From NCBI GenBank assembly GCA_963776205.1, contig CAVZLR010000006.1, positions 62,001-126,000 of the forward strand: DNA of 64,000 bases, written 5' to 3'. A model generated the notes under the pieces. It made no database searches and had not been told where the DNA came from. It worked only from the letters and a program-made list of their open reading frames with translations. Made by a program: the position numbers and the translations under genes. The stretch's first letter is position 1; every line of letters begins with the position of its first letter. This stretch comes from UBA4459 sp963776205 (GTDB lineage: Bacteria; Bacteroidota; Bacteroidia; Bacteroidales; F082). Shown here piece after piece: positions 46,102-54,542 of this stretch.

Positions 46102-48531
46102 ATGAACTCAAAAATCTTTTTTACCCTGTTATGGATTCTTATTTTAACATTTGTCACCACGCAGCTAACTGCACAAAAGGATTATGATCCCATCATTAAG
46201 AAATCCATATTTTTTGGAAAATCTAAAGCAATTAAGGATGTTAAAGTGATTTTGCCAGGCTTCACTGGCCAGTTGAATGAAACTAGTGTAAATCCTTATC
46301 CAGACTATGACTACGACAGGTCACAGATAACACAAACGCGATTAAAACCACAAAATGTTCAGGATAATTTCGGAAGTGTCCGTTCAAGAGGGCCCATTAT
46401 ACATATTGAAGGACTTGAAAATGTAAATGGAGGATGGCCGGCAGATCCTAATGGAGATGTAGGTTTGAACCATTACGTACAATCTGTAAACAACTCAACG
46501 GCATTTTGGGATAAAAATGGTAATTTGATTTATGGCCCCGTGCATAATAAAAGTTTCTTCGAAGCATTTCCTGGGCCCTGGCATAGCTTAAACTGGAGTG
46601 ATCCTGTTTTTATTTATGATGTGTTAGCTGACCGATGGGTTTTTACATCCATGTCCCTAAGATTAGATGACGGCGTCTTTTATGAAATGATTGCAGTTTC
46701 TGTAACATCAGACCCTTTAGGAGAATATTACGGCTATGCCTATCAGTTTGAAAATGTGAATGACTATCCTAAAATGTCGGTTTGGCCAAATGGATATTAT
46801 TTGACTTATAATATTTTCGAATATACCGGTGACTGGAATTTTTTACATTCATTGGTAACTGTTGTTGACAGGGAAGCAATGCTGGAAGGGGAAACAGAAG
46901 CAACAATGGTACAATTCGCTGTGGATGTACCCGCAGGTAATGTGGATAGAATGTCACCCCTTACAGCAGATTTTAACGGAACGATTCTACCTGATAATCC
47001 CGCCTGTGTAATAGTTTTACCTGAATACAAAATACAAGGGTTTCCATGGGAAGTAAATATCAATTTCTTTGAGTTGCTTCCAGATTGGGTAGTTCCTGAA
47101 AACTCGACTTTCGATTCAATTACTCAAATAAATGTGGATGGCATGTTTCCTACTTTTTGGTCGGATGGTGCGCCCCAACCAGGAAATTTCCATGATGTGG
47201 AAACAGTTAATTTCTACATGATGTTTCCGCTTAATTATTGGAATTTTGGTAGCTATGAAGCGATGGTGGGTTGCCAAACCCTTTACGATGGAGAACAGCA
47301 TTATATCCGTTGGTACGAATTCAGAAATGAAGGTGTGGGATGGTACATTTATCAATCGGGAGATTATATGCCGGATGATGCTTCAAGATATGTTCCGAGT
47401 ATCTCAATGAATGGTTTGGGGGATATGGCCCTGGTGTTCACAAAATCAAGTCTTGAGATAAACCCTTCCATTTGCCTCACAGGCAGAAAAGCAGGGGATG
47501 CGTTGGGATTAATGACGATTAGTGAATTAGAGATTTATAATGGACTAAATTATGTTAATAATTATGGAAACTCAGGGAGAAACCGCTGGGGTGATTATGC
47601 CAGTATGATGGTTGACCCGGTGAATGACAGTACTTTTTGGTTCACTTCCATGTATCCGATTGAAAGTTCATCACAGGGAAATTGGTCAACACGAATTGTA
47701 GCCATGAATTTAACAAGAGAAGTAGATGCACCATACGCTTATGCTGGGCCTGATACAGTTATTTGTGGATATGAATCTTTTCTTACAGAAGGAAATGCAA
47801 CCAATTTTTCGTCAGTAACCTGGGAAACCAATGGTGATGGTTATTTCAATAATCAAAACGAGGTTGATGCAGTATATATTCGTGGAAATGCTGATCTGGA
47901 GAACGGCCAGGTAGACCTTAGTATAACAGTTACCGGGTATATGCCCGATACAATGGCAATAGATAGCATGACATTGTACTTAAACAAACTGCCAATGGTA
48001 AATGCAGGTCCAGACGATACCATCTGCTTTCAACAATCATATGCGTGCCAGGGAGAGGTGTCATTTTCCGAATCATATTATTGGACCAGTACGGGTAATG
48101 GAGTATTTAATGACAGTACTTTATTGGATGCAATATACACGCCTGCCTTCAGCGATACAGCTTTTGATGTTGTAATTCTTAGTCTGCATGCAGAACCACT
48201 CTACCCTTGCACAGATGGCGCCTCAGATGAATTGCACTTGCAGATTACAACATGTACAGGCATTGAGGAGATGGGTAATGATATAAACCTGGTAGTTTAT
48301 CCCAATCCTTCAAAAGGACTAGTTACGGTTCAAATTGATAACCCGGAGAATCAGGAAACAACCATACAGGTGCTAAATGGTATGGGGCAATTGATTTTTA
48401 GTGGTTCATTCACACCCTATTCAGGCAAGTTGAAAAAACAATTTGACTTCGGGATGCTGCCACCAGGAACATACTATATCAAAGTGCTAAATGATAACAA
48501 TGTAAACACGATGCAATTGGTCATTCAATGA
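46102..48531 (+). CDS. Large T9SS-secreted protein of unknown function
   Basis: The 809-residue protein has a signal peptide ending in LTAQK and a beta-rich N-terminal half with WPADPNGDVGLNHYVQ, a segment common in large secreted Bacteroidota proteins of unknown function. Two Ig/PKD-like repeats follow (YAGPDTVICGYE and NAGPDDTICFQQ), and a T9SS type A sorting domain ends it (LVVYPNPSKGLVTV). It should be displayed on or released from the cell surface. No catalytic motif is seen. It is 46 bases upstream of the first beta-helix gene, so they may share the promoter at 45901. The frame is intact over 2.4 kb. Confidence 0.85.
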   Translation: MNSKIFFTLLWILILTFVTTQLTAQKDYDPIIKKSIFFGKSKAIKDVKVILPGFTGQLNETSVNPYPDYDYDRSQITQTRLKPQNVQDNFGSVRSRGPIIHIEGLENVNGGWPADPNGDVGLNHYVQSVNNSTAFWDKNGNLIYGPVHNKSFFEAFPGPWHSLNWSDPVFIYDVLADRWVFTSMSLRLDDGVFYEMIAVSVTSDPLGEYYGYAYQFENVNDYPKMSVWPNGYYLTYNIFEYTGDWNFLHSLVTVVDREAMLEGETEATMVQFAVDVPAGNVDRMSPLTADFNGTILPDNPACVIVLPEYKIQGFPWEVNINFFELLPDWVVPENSTFDSITQINVDGMFPTFWSDGAPQPGNFHDVETVNFYMMFPLNYWNFGSYEAMVGCQTLYDGEQHYIRWYEFRNEGVGWYIYQSGDYMPDDASRYVPSISMNGLGDMALVFTKSSLEINPSICLTGRKAGDALGLMTISELEIYNGLNYVNNYGNSGRNRWGDYASMMVDPVNDSTFWFTSMYPIESSSQGNWSTRIVAMNLTREVDAPYAYAGPDTVICGYESFLTEGNATNFSSVTWETNGDGYFNNQNEVDAVYIRGNADLENGQVDLSITVTGYMPDTMAIDSMTLYLNKLPMVNAGPDDTICFQQSYACQGEVSFSESYYWTSTGNGVFNDSTLLDAIYTPAFSDTAFDVVILSLHAEPLYPCTDGASDELHLQITTCTGIEEMGNDINLVVYPNPSKGLVTVQIDNPENQETTIQVLNGMGQLIFSGSFTPYSGKLKKQFDFGMLPPGTYYIKVLNDNNVNTMQLVIQ

Positions 48532-48577
48532 TCAATTACGGAATATACGGATTCTTTACTAACCAAAAATTAATGCT

Positions 48578-50656
48578 ATGAAATCTAGAATTTTACTTAT
48601 TACAATTGCTTTTTTTATAAGCGGGATGACCTGGAGCCAGGTTATTCATGTGCCTGGAGACCAGCCAACAATTCAAGCCGGAATTGATGCTGCTACAGAT
48701 GGGGATACTATCCTGGTAGCTGAAAACACTTATTATGAGAACATCCGGTTTATGGGTAAAGCTATAACTGTTGGGAGCGAATACATTATGGATGGCGATA
48801 GCAGCCATATTGTAAATACCATCATTGATGGCAGCCAGGCTGCCGACCCAGATAGTGCAGCAACAGTGATGTTTGTGAATGGAGAGGATACAACTTCTAT
48901 AATTAATGGATTTACCATAACCGGTGGATCAGGAGTCTTTCAAATGACGTGGCAAGTAAGGTGGGGTGGAGGGATATTTTCATGGAATGCCGGTTGCAAG
49001 ATTATTAACAACATAATAACAGAGAATCATGTTGAAGATGATGACAAGGCAGGAGGAGCAGGGATAGGTTGTGGACAGGATCCTGGTGAATTTTGGATAG
49101 TTATTAGGAACAATTACGTTGGATACAACACGTCACTGGCTCATGGTTTTTCTGCTTTTGCAGGTGGGATGTCTATTATACCCAATTCTATTATCGAGAA
49201 TAACCTGATCGAATATAATACCTGCACAAATACTGAAGGAATGGCTGATGGTGGCGGGATTGAATTAGAAGCACTCCCTGGGGGAAATCCAATTGGATAC
49301 ATACATGGTAATATTATTCGGCATAACATACTTATTGGAAATACTAATTCTATTGGAGCAGGAATAGTTTCTACAACTGTAAATGTTTTAATAGAAGAGA
49401 ACATCATATCAGATAATTTATGTGATGCGCAAAATAATGCAATGGGGGGAGGAGTTTATGCCTACAACATAGCTGATGGAATAGATTTAGTAGATAACCT
49501 TATTGTTAGGAATGAGTGTATTGGAGCAAATCCTCGCGGTTGTGGTGCTTTTATCAGTACTTGTGGCAAAACAATGATTAAAAACAATGACATAAATGAC
49601 AATATTAGTGATGCGAGCAATACTACGGCAGGAGCTGGAATAATGGTTCTGTTTGCAAAAGATACCGTTTCTATAGTTAATAATTCATTGATTAACAACA
49701 GGGCTGAAGGTCCTTCTAGTGGATCGTTTGGTGGAGCTATCTGTCTGCAAAGTAATACATTTGATGTGGTTTATATGGAAGCTAATGAGATTATTGATAA
49801 CTATTCAGATTATGAAGGGGGAGGAGTTTGGGCAAGAGATACCTACAGATTATCAATTGCAAATAATCTTTTTTTAAGAAATGAAGCAAATAATAAAGGA
49901 GGAGCAATTAGGTTTTATGAAGTTGAAAGTAGCGAAAGCATATTCCACCCATTTCTATCCAATAATGACTTTATAAATAATACATCAAGTGCAGGGGGAG
50001 CCATATATGCAGGATATGATGAAGAAGTGCCTATTATATTTAATTCGATCTTCTGGGATAATACAGCTAATACCGGGAGAGATTTATATAATGTAAGCGA
50101 TTCAGCAATGCTTGTTTATAATAATGATATTGATGTAAGTACGATTTATACGCCCTGGGTTGGAGCTGATAATATATTATGTAACCCAGAACTGACAAGT
50201 GATTCGTTACATCTGGATTGGCCCAGCTTATGTGTGAATGCGGGTATTGAATCATTGACATTTGAAGAGGTTACATACTACTGTCCTGATCAGGATATTG
50301 ATGGTGATGCGAGACCCTACGAATCGACAATGCCTGACATTGGTGCTGATGAAGCCCAGTGGTTATATGTAGGTAAACCTGATAATGAGTTGAAGTCTGA
50401 TATTGAATTGGCTGTTTATCCAAATCCGTTCAATCAATTGGCAACTATTAAAATTGAATTGCCGGATAGAATGAATACTGAACTTTTTGTAATGGATGCT
50501 CAAGGTGTGTTCATTGAAAATATAGCTTCAGGATCGTTGGAAATTGGGACTCATCAATTCGAATGGAATGCTACAACCTTGCCTGGTGGAATATATTACG
50601 TAGTGTTACAATCAGGTAAAGAGCGCCTTACGCTTAAAACCATAAAGGTCAAATAA
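48578..50656 (+). CDS. T9SS-secreted right-handed beta-helix protein, paralogue 1
   Basis: The 692-residue protein has a signal peptide, then IHVPGDQPTIQAGIDAA, the usual start of pectate-lyase-like DUF1565 helices. Many NNxI-type coils follow (NNIITENHVE, NNSLINNRAE), and then a T9SS type A domain (LAVYPNPFNQLATI). Beta-helix proteins of this type bind or cleave acidic polysaccharides, but the asparagine ladder alone does not reveal an active site. It is a close paralogue of the next gene: the first 60 mature residues align position by position (ENIRFMGKAITV against ENIRFYGKPITV). Intact. Confidence 0.87.
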   Translation: MKSRILLITIAFFISGMTWSQVIHVPGDQPTIQAGIDAATDGDTILVAENTYYENIRFMGKAITVGSEYIMDGDSSHIVNTIIDGSQAADPDSAATVMFVNGEDTTSIINGFTITGGSGVFQMTWQVRWGGGIFSWNAGCKIINNIITENHVEDDDKAGGAGIGCGQDPGEFWIVIRNNYVGYNTSLAHGFSAFAGGMSIIPNSIIENNLIEYNTCTNTEGMADGGGIELEALPGGNPIGYIHGNIIRHNILIGNTNSIGAGIVSTTVNVLIEENIISDNLCDAQNNAMGGGVYAYNIADGIDLVDNLIVRNECIGANPRGCGAFISTCGKTMIKNNDINDNISDASNTTAGAGIMVLFAKDTVSIVNNSLINNRAEGPSSGSFGGAICLQSNTFDVVYMEANEIIDNYSDYEGGGVWARDTYRLSIANNLFLRNEANNKGGAIRFYEVESSESIFHPFLSNNDFINNTSSAGGAIYAGYDEEVPIIFNSIFWDNTANTGRDLYNVSDSAMLVYNNDIDVSTIYTPWVGADNILCNPELTSDSLHLDWPSLCVNAGIESLTFEEVTYYCPDQDIDGDARPYESTMPDIGADEAQWLYVGKPDNELKSDIELAVYPNPFNQLATIKIELPDRMNTELFVMDAQGVFIENIASGSLEIGTHQFEWNATTLPGGIYYVVLQSGKERLTLKTIKVK

Positions 50657-50707
50657 GCCGGTATCCTAACTCTTGATAAATGTTAATAAATAAATTCACT
50701 AAAAAAC

Positions 50708-50738
50708 TTGACATTTATCAAGAGTGTGTGTATCTTTG
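50708..50738 (+). promoter_or_regulatory. Promoter of the second beta-helix gene, with palindrome at -33
   Basis: TTGACA (50708-50713), a 17-bp spacer and TATCTTTG (50731-50738) give a near-consensus Bacteroidota promoter. TTGACATTTATCAA (50708-50721) is one base from the Fnr consensus TTGAT-N4-ATCAA and covers the -33 box. Confidence 0.62.
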
Positions 50739-50744
50739 GGTCAC

Positions 50745-51004
50745 CTGAACTCGGATTGCTAATTAACTAACAACTATCTGCCATGATACTAAAATGGGGT
50801 CGCCTTTTGTGCTATAATCTACTTTACTTCTAATCATTTGTTTTACCATGCACAAAAGGCTGTTGCCGTGCATTCGTCATTTCTTTTAAGTTTTAGTTAG
50901 TTCTTCCTGGTTGCATGAAAGCATGCCTAATATATCCATCTAGAATGGATACTACATATACAGGGAATTATGAAGAGGATTGATACTAACTAAAATTTAT
51001 TACT
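50745..51004 (+). promoter_or_regulatory. 260-nt structured leader with long hairpin and short ORF
   Basis: The leader holds an 11-bp perfect inverted repeat (GCCTTTTGTGC at 50802-50812 with GCACAAAAGGC at 50850-50860) without a U-tract, so it is not a simple terminator. A 16-codon open frame (50783-50833, MILKWGRLLCYNLLYF) begins at the shared CTGCCATGATACT and runs through the left arm. Its promoter, GATTGCTAATTA segment and hairpin align with the stand-alone RNA at 53226. Confidence 0.5.
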
Positions 51005-53134
51005 ATGAAAACTAAAATTTTACTTTTAATCGCAACGCTGATGATCTCCCTGTACTGCTTTTCACAAAGTGAACGCGGAAAGATCATACATGTACCTGAA
51101 GATTTTAAAACGATTCAGGAAGCTATTAATGCTGCTAGTTCAAATGATATGGTTTTGGTAGCAGAAGGAACCTATAACGAAAATATTCGGTTTTACGGAA
51201 AGCCAATTACCGTTGCCAGTGAATATATAATTGATGGTAATTCTTCCCATATCTCCAATACAATTATTAAAGGGGCTGCAAATACACCCTTTTATCTGGG
51301 CGCTACAGTCGCATTCATTGATGGAGAAGATACTACATCGGTCCTGAATGGATTTACTGTAACCGGTGGGCAGGGCGTCAATAACGAAACCTACCAGTTA
51401 AAATGCGGCGGGGGTATTTATACAAATAATGCCGGTGCGAAAATTATTAATAACATTATCAGGGGGAATAATGTGATTGGTGAGATTATTGCCGGGGCTG
51501 GTATTTGCTGCATTTCAGATGATGACGAAGTGTATTGGACAATAATTGAAAATAATATGGTTAATAACAATATACTCTTTTCTAGTGGCCATACTGCTTT
51601 TGGTGCTGGAATGGCAATTATGATCAATTCTATAATCCGAAATAACTTGGTTGAATTTAATACATGTAAAAATACATTCCACCAGGCATATGGAGGAGGG
51701 ATCGAAATTAAAAAATTAGCTGACCAAGCTATTGTATCAGTTATTGAAAATAACACCATTAGAAACAATAAAACTGAGGGTGTCAATGGCTCATTTGGTG
51801 CTGGATTAGCAACATTTAATATTTCTCCTACTTTAACTGGTAATGTATTTCGTGCGAACAACGCAAGGTCAAGTGGTGAATCAATGGGTGGCGCTATTTA
51901 TTTATTCCGACCTGATGAGGGAGTATTAATCAGTGATAACAGGTTTGAAAATAATAATTGTTTTGGTGATTACTGTCATGGTGGTGCAGTTGCAATTCAA
52001 CAAACGGGAAGAGCTGAAATACTTAACAATGAGTTCTTTATGAATACGGCAAATGCAATCGGTCATTCAGGCGGTGGTGCCCTGTGGATCACTTATTTTA
52101 ATGATGCAGTCGACATATTTGGTAATAATTTCAAAATGAACCAGGCAAGCGGAACTTCATTTGGAGGAGCTGTTGGATTGATTGGAGACCAGAATTACCA
52201 TGTGAAATTTGATAAAAATATTTTTGTAGAAAATACGGCCAGGGAAGGTGCTGGTCTTTGGGTGTATAATATTTACAATATGGAACTTTGTAACAATATA
52301 TTTAGTCGCAATGATGCCACCTATGTTGGAGGAGCTATCAGGTTCAGTGAATTTGATTCATATACTGCAAATACTTTCTTAAGAGATACTGAAAACGCAG
52401 ATATACCTGTTTCGCGTGCCAAGTACAGACCTGCAGTTTCGAACAACAATTTTGTTGATAATAAAGCTTTTAAAGGTGGAGCCATTTACACTGATCTCGT
52501 TTCTAATGTTCCTGTCATATTTAATTCTATTTTCTGCAGCAACAGTGCCATGGTAGGAATAGATGTCTTTAATGAAAGTGATGATAAAATGGCAATTTAT
52601 AACTGTTTAATTAATACTGACAGGTTATCCAGTGCATGGACCGGGCTGGACAATATATTTTGCGATCCTCTACTGGAAGGCGATTGCACACACTTATGCT
52701 GGGGCAGCGAATGTGCGAACGCAGGTATTTCAGCATTGTATTATGATTATAGGATATATGAATGCGCTGAATTTGATATTGACCTGGAAGAAAGGCCATA
52801 TTACGGAACAAATCCGGATATTGGTGCTGATGAAACACCCGTAATGTTTGTTGGTGTGCCGGCGAATGAAAGCTCAGAACATGAATTCATTGTATTTCCT
52901 AATCCGGTTAAAGATAAAACTACAATCGAATTCGAATTGGAAAAGGAAACATATGTGGAAATTTCAGTTTATAACATTTCTGGAGAAATCGTGGAAACAA
53001 TTCATGCTTCATACTTAACTGAGGGAGTGCATTTGATTGAATGGAATAGTGATGGAAGAAGTCCTGGTATATATAATATCAGGTTGAATTCAGATGATTT
53101 TGATATTGCAAAAAATGTGGTTGTATTAAGGTAA
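51005..53134 (+). CDS. T9SS-secreted right-handed beta-helix protein, paralogue 2
   Basis: The 709-residue protein repeats the architecture of the previous gene: signal peptide, IHVPEDFKTIQEAINAA opening, parallel beta-helix with NNxI and GGAxx coils (GGAIRFSEFDS, GGAIYTDLVSN), a conserved PDIGADE segment, and a T9SS type A sorting domain (FIVFPNPVKDKTTIEF). The tandem arrangement and alignable halves show a gene duplication. Unlike paralogue 1 it has its own promoter and a 260-nt leader, so the two copies may be expressed under different conditions. No polysaccharide-lyase catalytic residues can be assigned. Intact. Confidence 0.87.
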   Translation: MKTKILLLIATLMISLYCFSQSERGKIIHVPEDFKTIQEAINAASSNDMVLVAEGTYNENIRFYGKPITVASEYIIDGNSSHISNTIIKGAANTPFYLGATVAFIDGEDTTSVLNGFTVTGGQGVNNETYQLKCGGGIYTNNAGAKIINNIIRGNNVIGEIIAGAGICCISDDDEVYWTIIENNMVNNNILFSSGHTAFGAGMAIMINSIIRNNLVEFNTCKNTFHQAYGGGIEIKKLADQAIVSVIENNTIRNNKTEGVNGSFGAGLATFNISPTLTGNVFRANNARSSGESMGGAIYLFRPDEGVLISDNRFENNNCFGDYCHGGAVAIQQTGRAEILNNEFFMNTANAIGHSGGGALWITYFNDAVDIFGNNFKMNQASGTSFGGAVGLIGDQNYHVKFDKNIFVENTAREGAGLWVYNIYNMELCNNIFSRNDATYVGGAIRFSEFDSYTANTFLRDTENADIPVSRAKYRPAVSNNNFVDNKAFKGGAIYTDLVSNVPVIFNSIFCSNSAMVGIDVFNESDDKMAIYNCLINTDRLSSAWTGLDNIFCDPLLEGDCTHLCWGSECANAGISALYYDYRIYECAEFDIDLEERPYYGTNPDIGADETPVMFVGVPANESSEHEFIVFPNPVKDKTTIEFELEKETYVEISVYNISGEIVETIHASYLTEGVHLIEWNSDGRSPGIYNIRLNSDDFDIAKNVVVLR

Positions 53135-53188
53135 ATTAAAACTCATTTATATTTTGCGATATTGAAAGAGTAATTTATTAAAAAAAAC

Positions 53189-53219
53189 TTGACAATTATC
53201 AAGAATATGAGTACTTTTA
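53189..53219 (+). promoter_or_regulatory. Promoter of the 53.2-kb small RNA, with palindrome at -33
   Basis: TTGACA (53189-53194), a 17-bp spacer and TACTTTTA (53212-53219) repeat the geometry seen upstream of the secreted-protein genes. TTGACAATTATCAA (53189-53202) is again one base from the Fnr consensus. Confidence 0.6.
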
Positions 53220-53225
53220 TAGTTC

Positions 53226-53345
53226 CAGATACTCAGATTGCTAATTAGCTGAAAATGATTGCTATAAACTAATAGGATCGGCCCTTTGCGCAACAATTGA
53301 TTACGATCTCATTGTTTTACCAGGTTGCACAAAGGGCTCTTTTTA
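53226..53345 (+). ncRNA. Candidate small RNA of about 120 nt related to the beta-helix leader
   Basis: Predicted transcription from the promoter at 53189 would start near 53226 and stop at a 14-bp stem with one mismatch (53281-53294 with 53324-53337) followed by TCTTTTTAT. No gene follows for more than 400 bases. The sequence aligns with the leader at 50745 through GATTGCTAATTA, the GGTCG/GGATCGG start of the hairpin and TGTTTTACCA before the right arm. It therefore looks like a duplicated leader that became, or remains, an independent RNA. The downstream beta-helix gene copy is absent. Confidence 0.5.
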
Positions 53346-53408
53346 TATTCCATTATAAATGATCTAAACACGTGGTGATGAAAGATGTACGGTGTTTCTA
53401 AAATCACC

Positions 53409-53440
53409 AAAGCCTCGTAATTTATTGCGGGGCTTTTTGA
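53409..53440 (+). terminator. Second terminator in the 53-kb spacer
   Basis: A 9-bp stem with one G-T pair (AAAGCCTCG at 53409-53417 with CGGGGCTTT at 53428-53436) is followed by TTTGA. It could back up the small RNA terminator. Confidence 0.7.
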
Positions 53441-53523
53441 ATTGAAGACCGATGATGAAACCTTTTTCCCCAAATGACGTAAATAATCACTGACTAAATT
53501 AACTTTTAGTTATCATACGGTGC

Positions 53524-53555
53524 TCCCGATTTCCCTCAGATCGGGACTTTTTTTT
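53524..53555 (+). terminator. Third terminator in the 53-kb spacer
   Basis: A 7-bp perfect stem (TCCCGAT at 53524-53530 with ATCGGGA at 53540-53546) is followed by C and eight T residues. No gene lies directly upstream. The rest of the spacer up to 53770 holds nothing I can support. Confidence 0.7.
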
Positions 53556-53770
53556 GCCATAAAATCGAAATTCCCAATATAAAAAAGCCAGAAACAATAA
53601 ACTGTAAAAATTGTCCTGGCTCTGCAATCGATAACAAGTCAGAAGAGTTGTAACTCTCCAACTATCGAAGTAACAAATCTTGAATACTTTTTGTAAATTT
53701 ATACTAATAAACCATAAGAAGGGGTTACAAAGCTATATCACCATAATATCAGATCATTTAACAATTAAGA

Positions 53771-54166
53771 ATGCAAATTGAAGAGAAATCAGAAGAGTGG
53801 CTGGTAATGCGGTATTTCAGGGAGAAATATGCTGATTTTCCTAAGGGGAAATTGACAAAATCTGAATCGCCGGATTTTATATTGCGGGTAAACCGAAAAA
53901 AAAGCATTGGTATTGAACTTACACGCTTGGATTACATATTAAAAGACCATCCAGCTCTTTTACCTGAGCAACTCTTAAAATTACTCGAAAAAAAAGAAGA
54001 TAAATTACGCTTGTATAAAAAGAAATTGCTCCAGGAATACTGGTTGATCTTTACTACGGAGAACCTCAATTCAAGTATTTTCTTAACTGAAATAATAGTT
54101 ACTGATTCCGAATTTGACCATGTATTTATATTTGATCTCTTTTCTGGAAAAATTATTGTTGTGTAA
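53771..54166 (+). CDS. Small PD-(D/E)XK-nuclease-like protein
   Basis: The 131-residue protein contains ESPDFILRVNRKKSIGIELTRL (read in two overlapping parts), which fits a PD-x-n-ExT core of the PD-(D/E)XK nuclease fold. A long charged helix follows, then two beta strands (YWLIFTTE and VFIFDLFSGKIIVV). The family is widespread as small stand-alone proteins of unknown role in Bacteroidota. No methyltransferase, toxin partner or immunity gene flanks it, so a restriction or toxin role is not supported. It starts a region of low gene density before the polysaccharide locus. Confidence 0.6.
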   Translation: MQIEEKSEEWLVMRYFREKYADFPKGKLTKSESPDFILRVNRKKSIGIELTRLDYILKDHPALLPEQLLKLLEKKEDKLRLYKKKLLQEYWLIFTTENLNSSIFLTEIIVTDSEFDHVFIFDLFSGKIIVV

Positions 54167-54542
54167 TTTGTTTAGCAGGTTTTTGGGTAACTTTTATTTA
54201 ATTTATTGAGCTAAATCAGTTTGTATTTTAGACATAGATTTGCACTCTATATTTTTTTTTCTATATTTGATGCTAAGAAGTACCTGAAGATATTAGTAAC
54301 AGTGGAATTACATTTTATAAAAATTATAGAATATAGAAATTTAAAAACAAGCGAATTTATAATTAAAAAAAACCAAAAACAGTAAGGATTAACTAGCTTA
54401 AACCGAATTTTCAATTTGAAAAATATCCTCTGCAAGCATTAATGTATCATTAATTGTTAAACATAAGATAGATTAGTATCCAATTGCTGGTTTTATATAT
54501 AATTATTAATAAATAATTAATCTGAAACCGAATAAGTTTATT
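54167..54542. other. AT-rich spacer before the polysaccharide locus
   Basis: This 376-base stretch is very AT-rich with homopolymer runs. I see no gene, RNA or clear terminator in it. It probably contains the promoter of the WecA-like gene, but no convincing -33/-7 pair stands out. Confidence 0.5.

Noticed and set aside
46102..48531. 46.1-kb secreted protein as a glycoside hydrolase
   Set aside because: It has a T9SS domain and Ig-like repeats, but I could not find any catalytic motif to support an enzyme family.
50802..50860. Hairpin in the 50.8-kb leader as a terminator
   Set aside because: The stem is perfect, but no U-tract follows on either strand and the gene downstream would then be unexpressed; kept as a leader structure.
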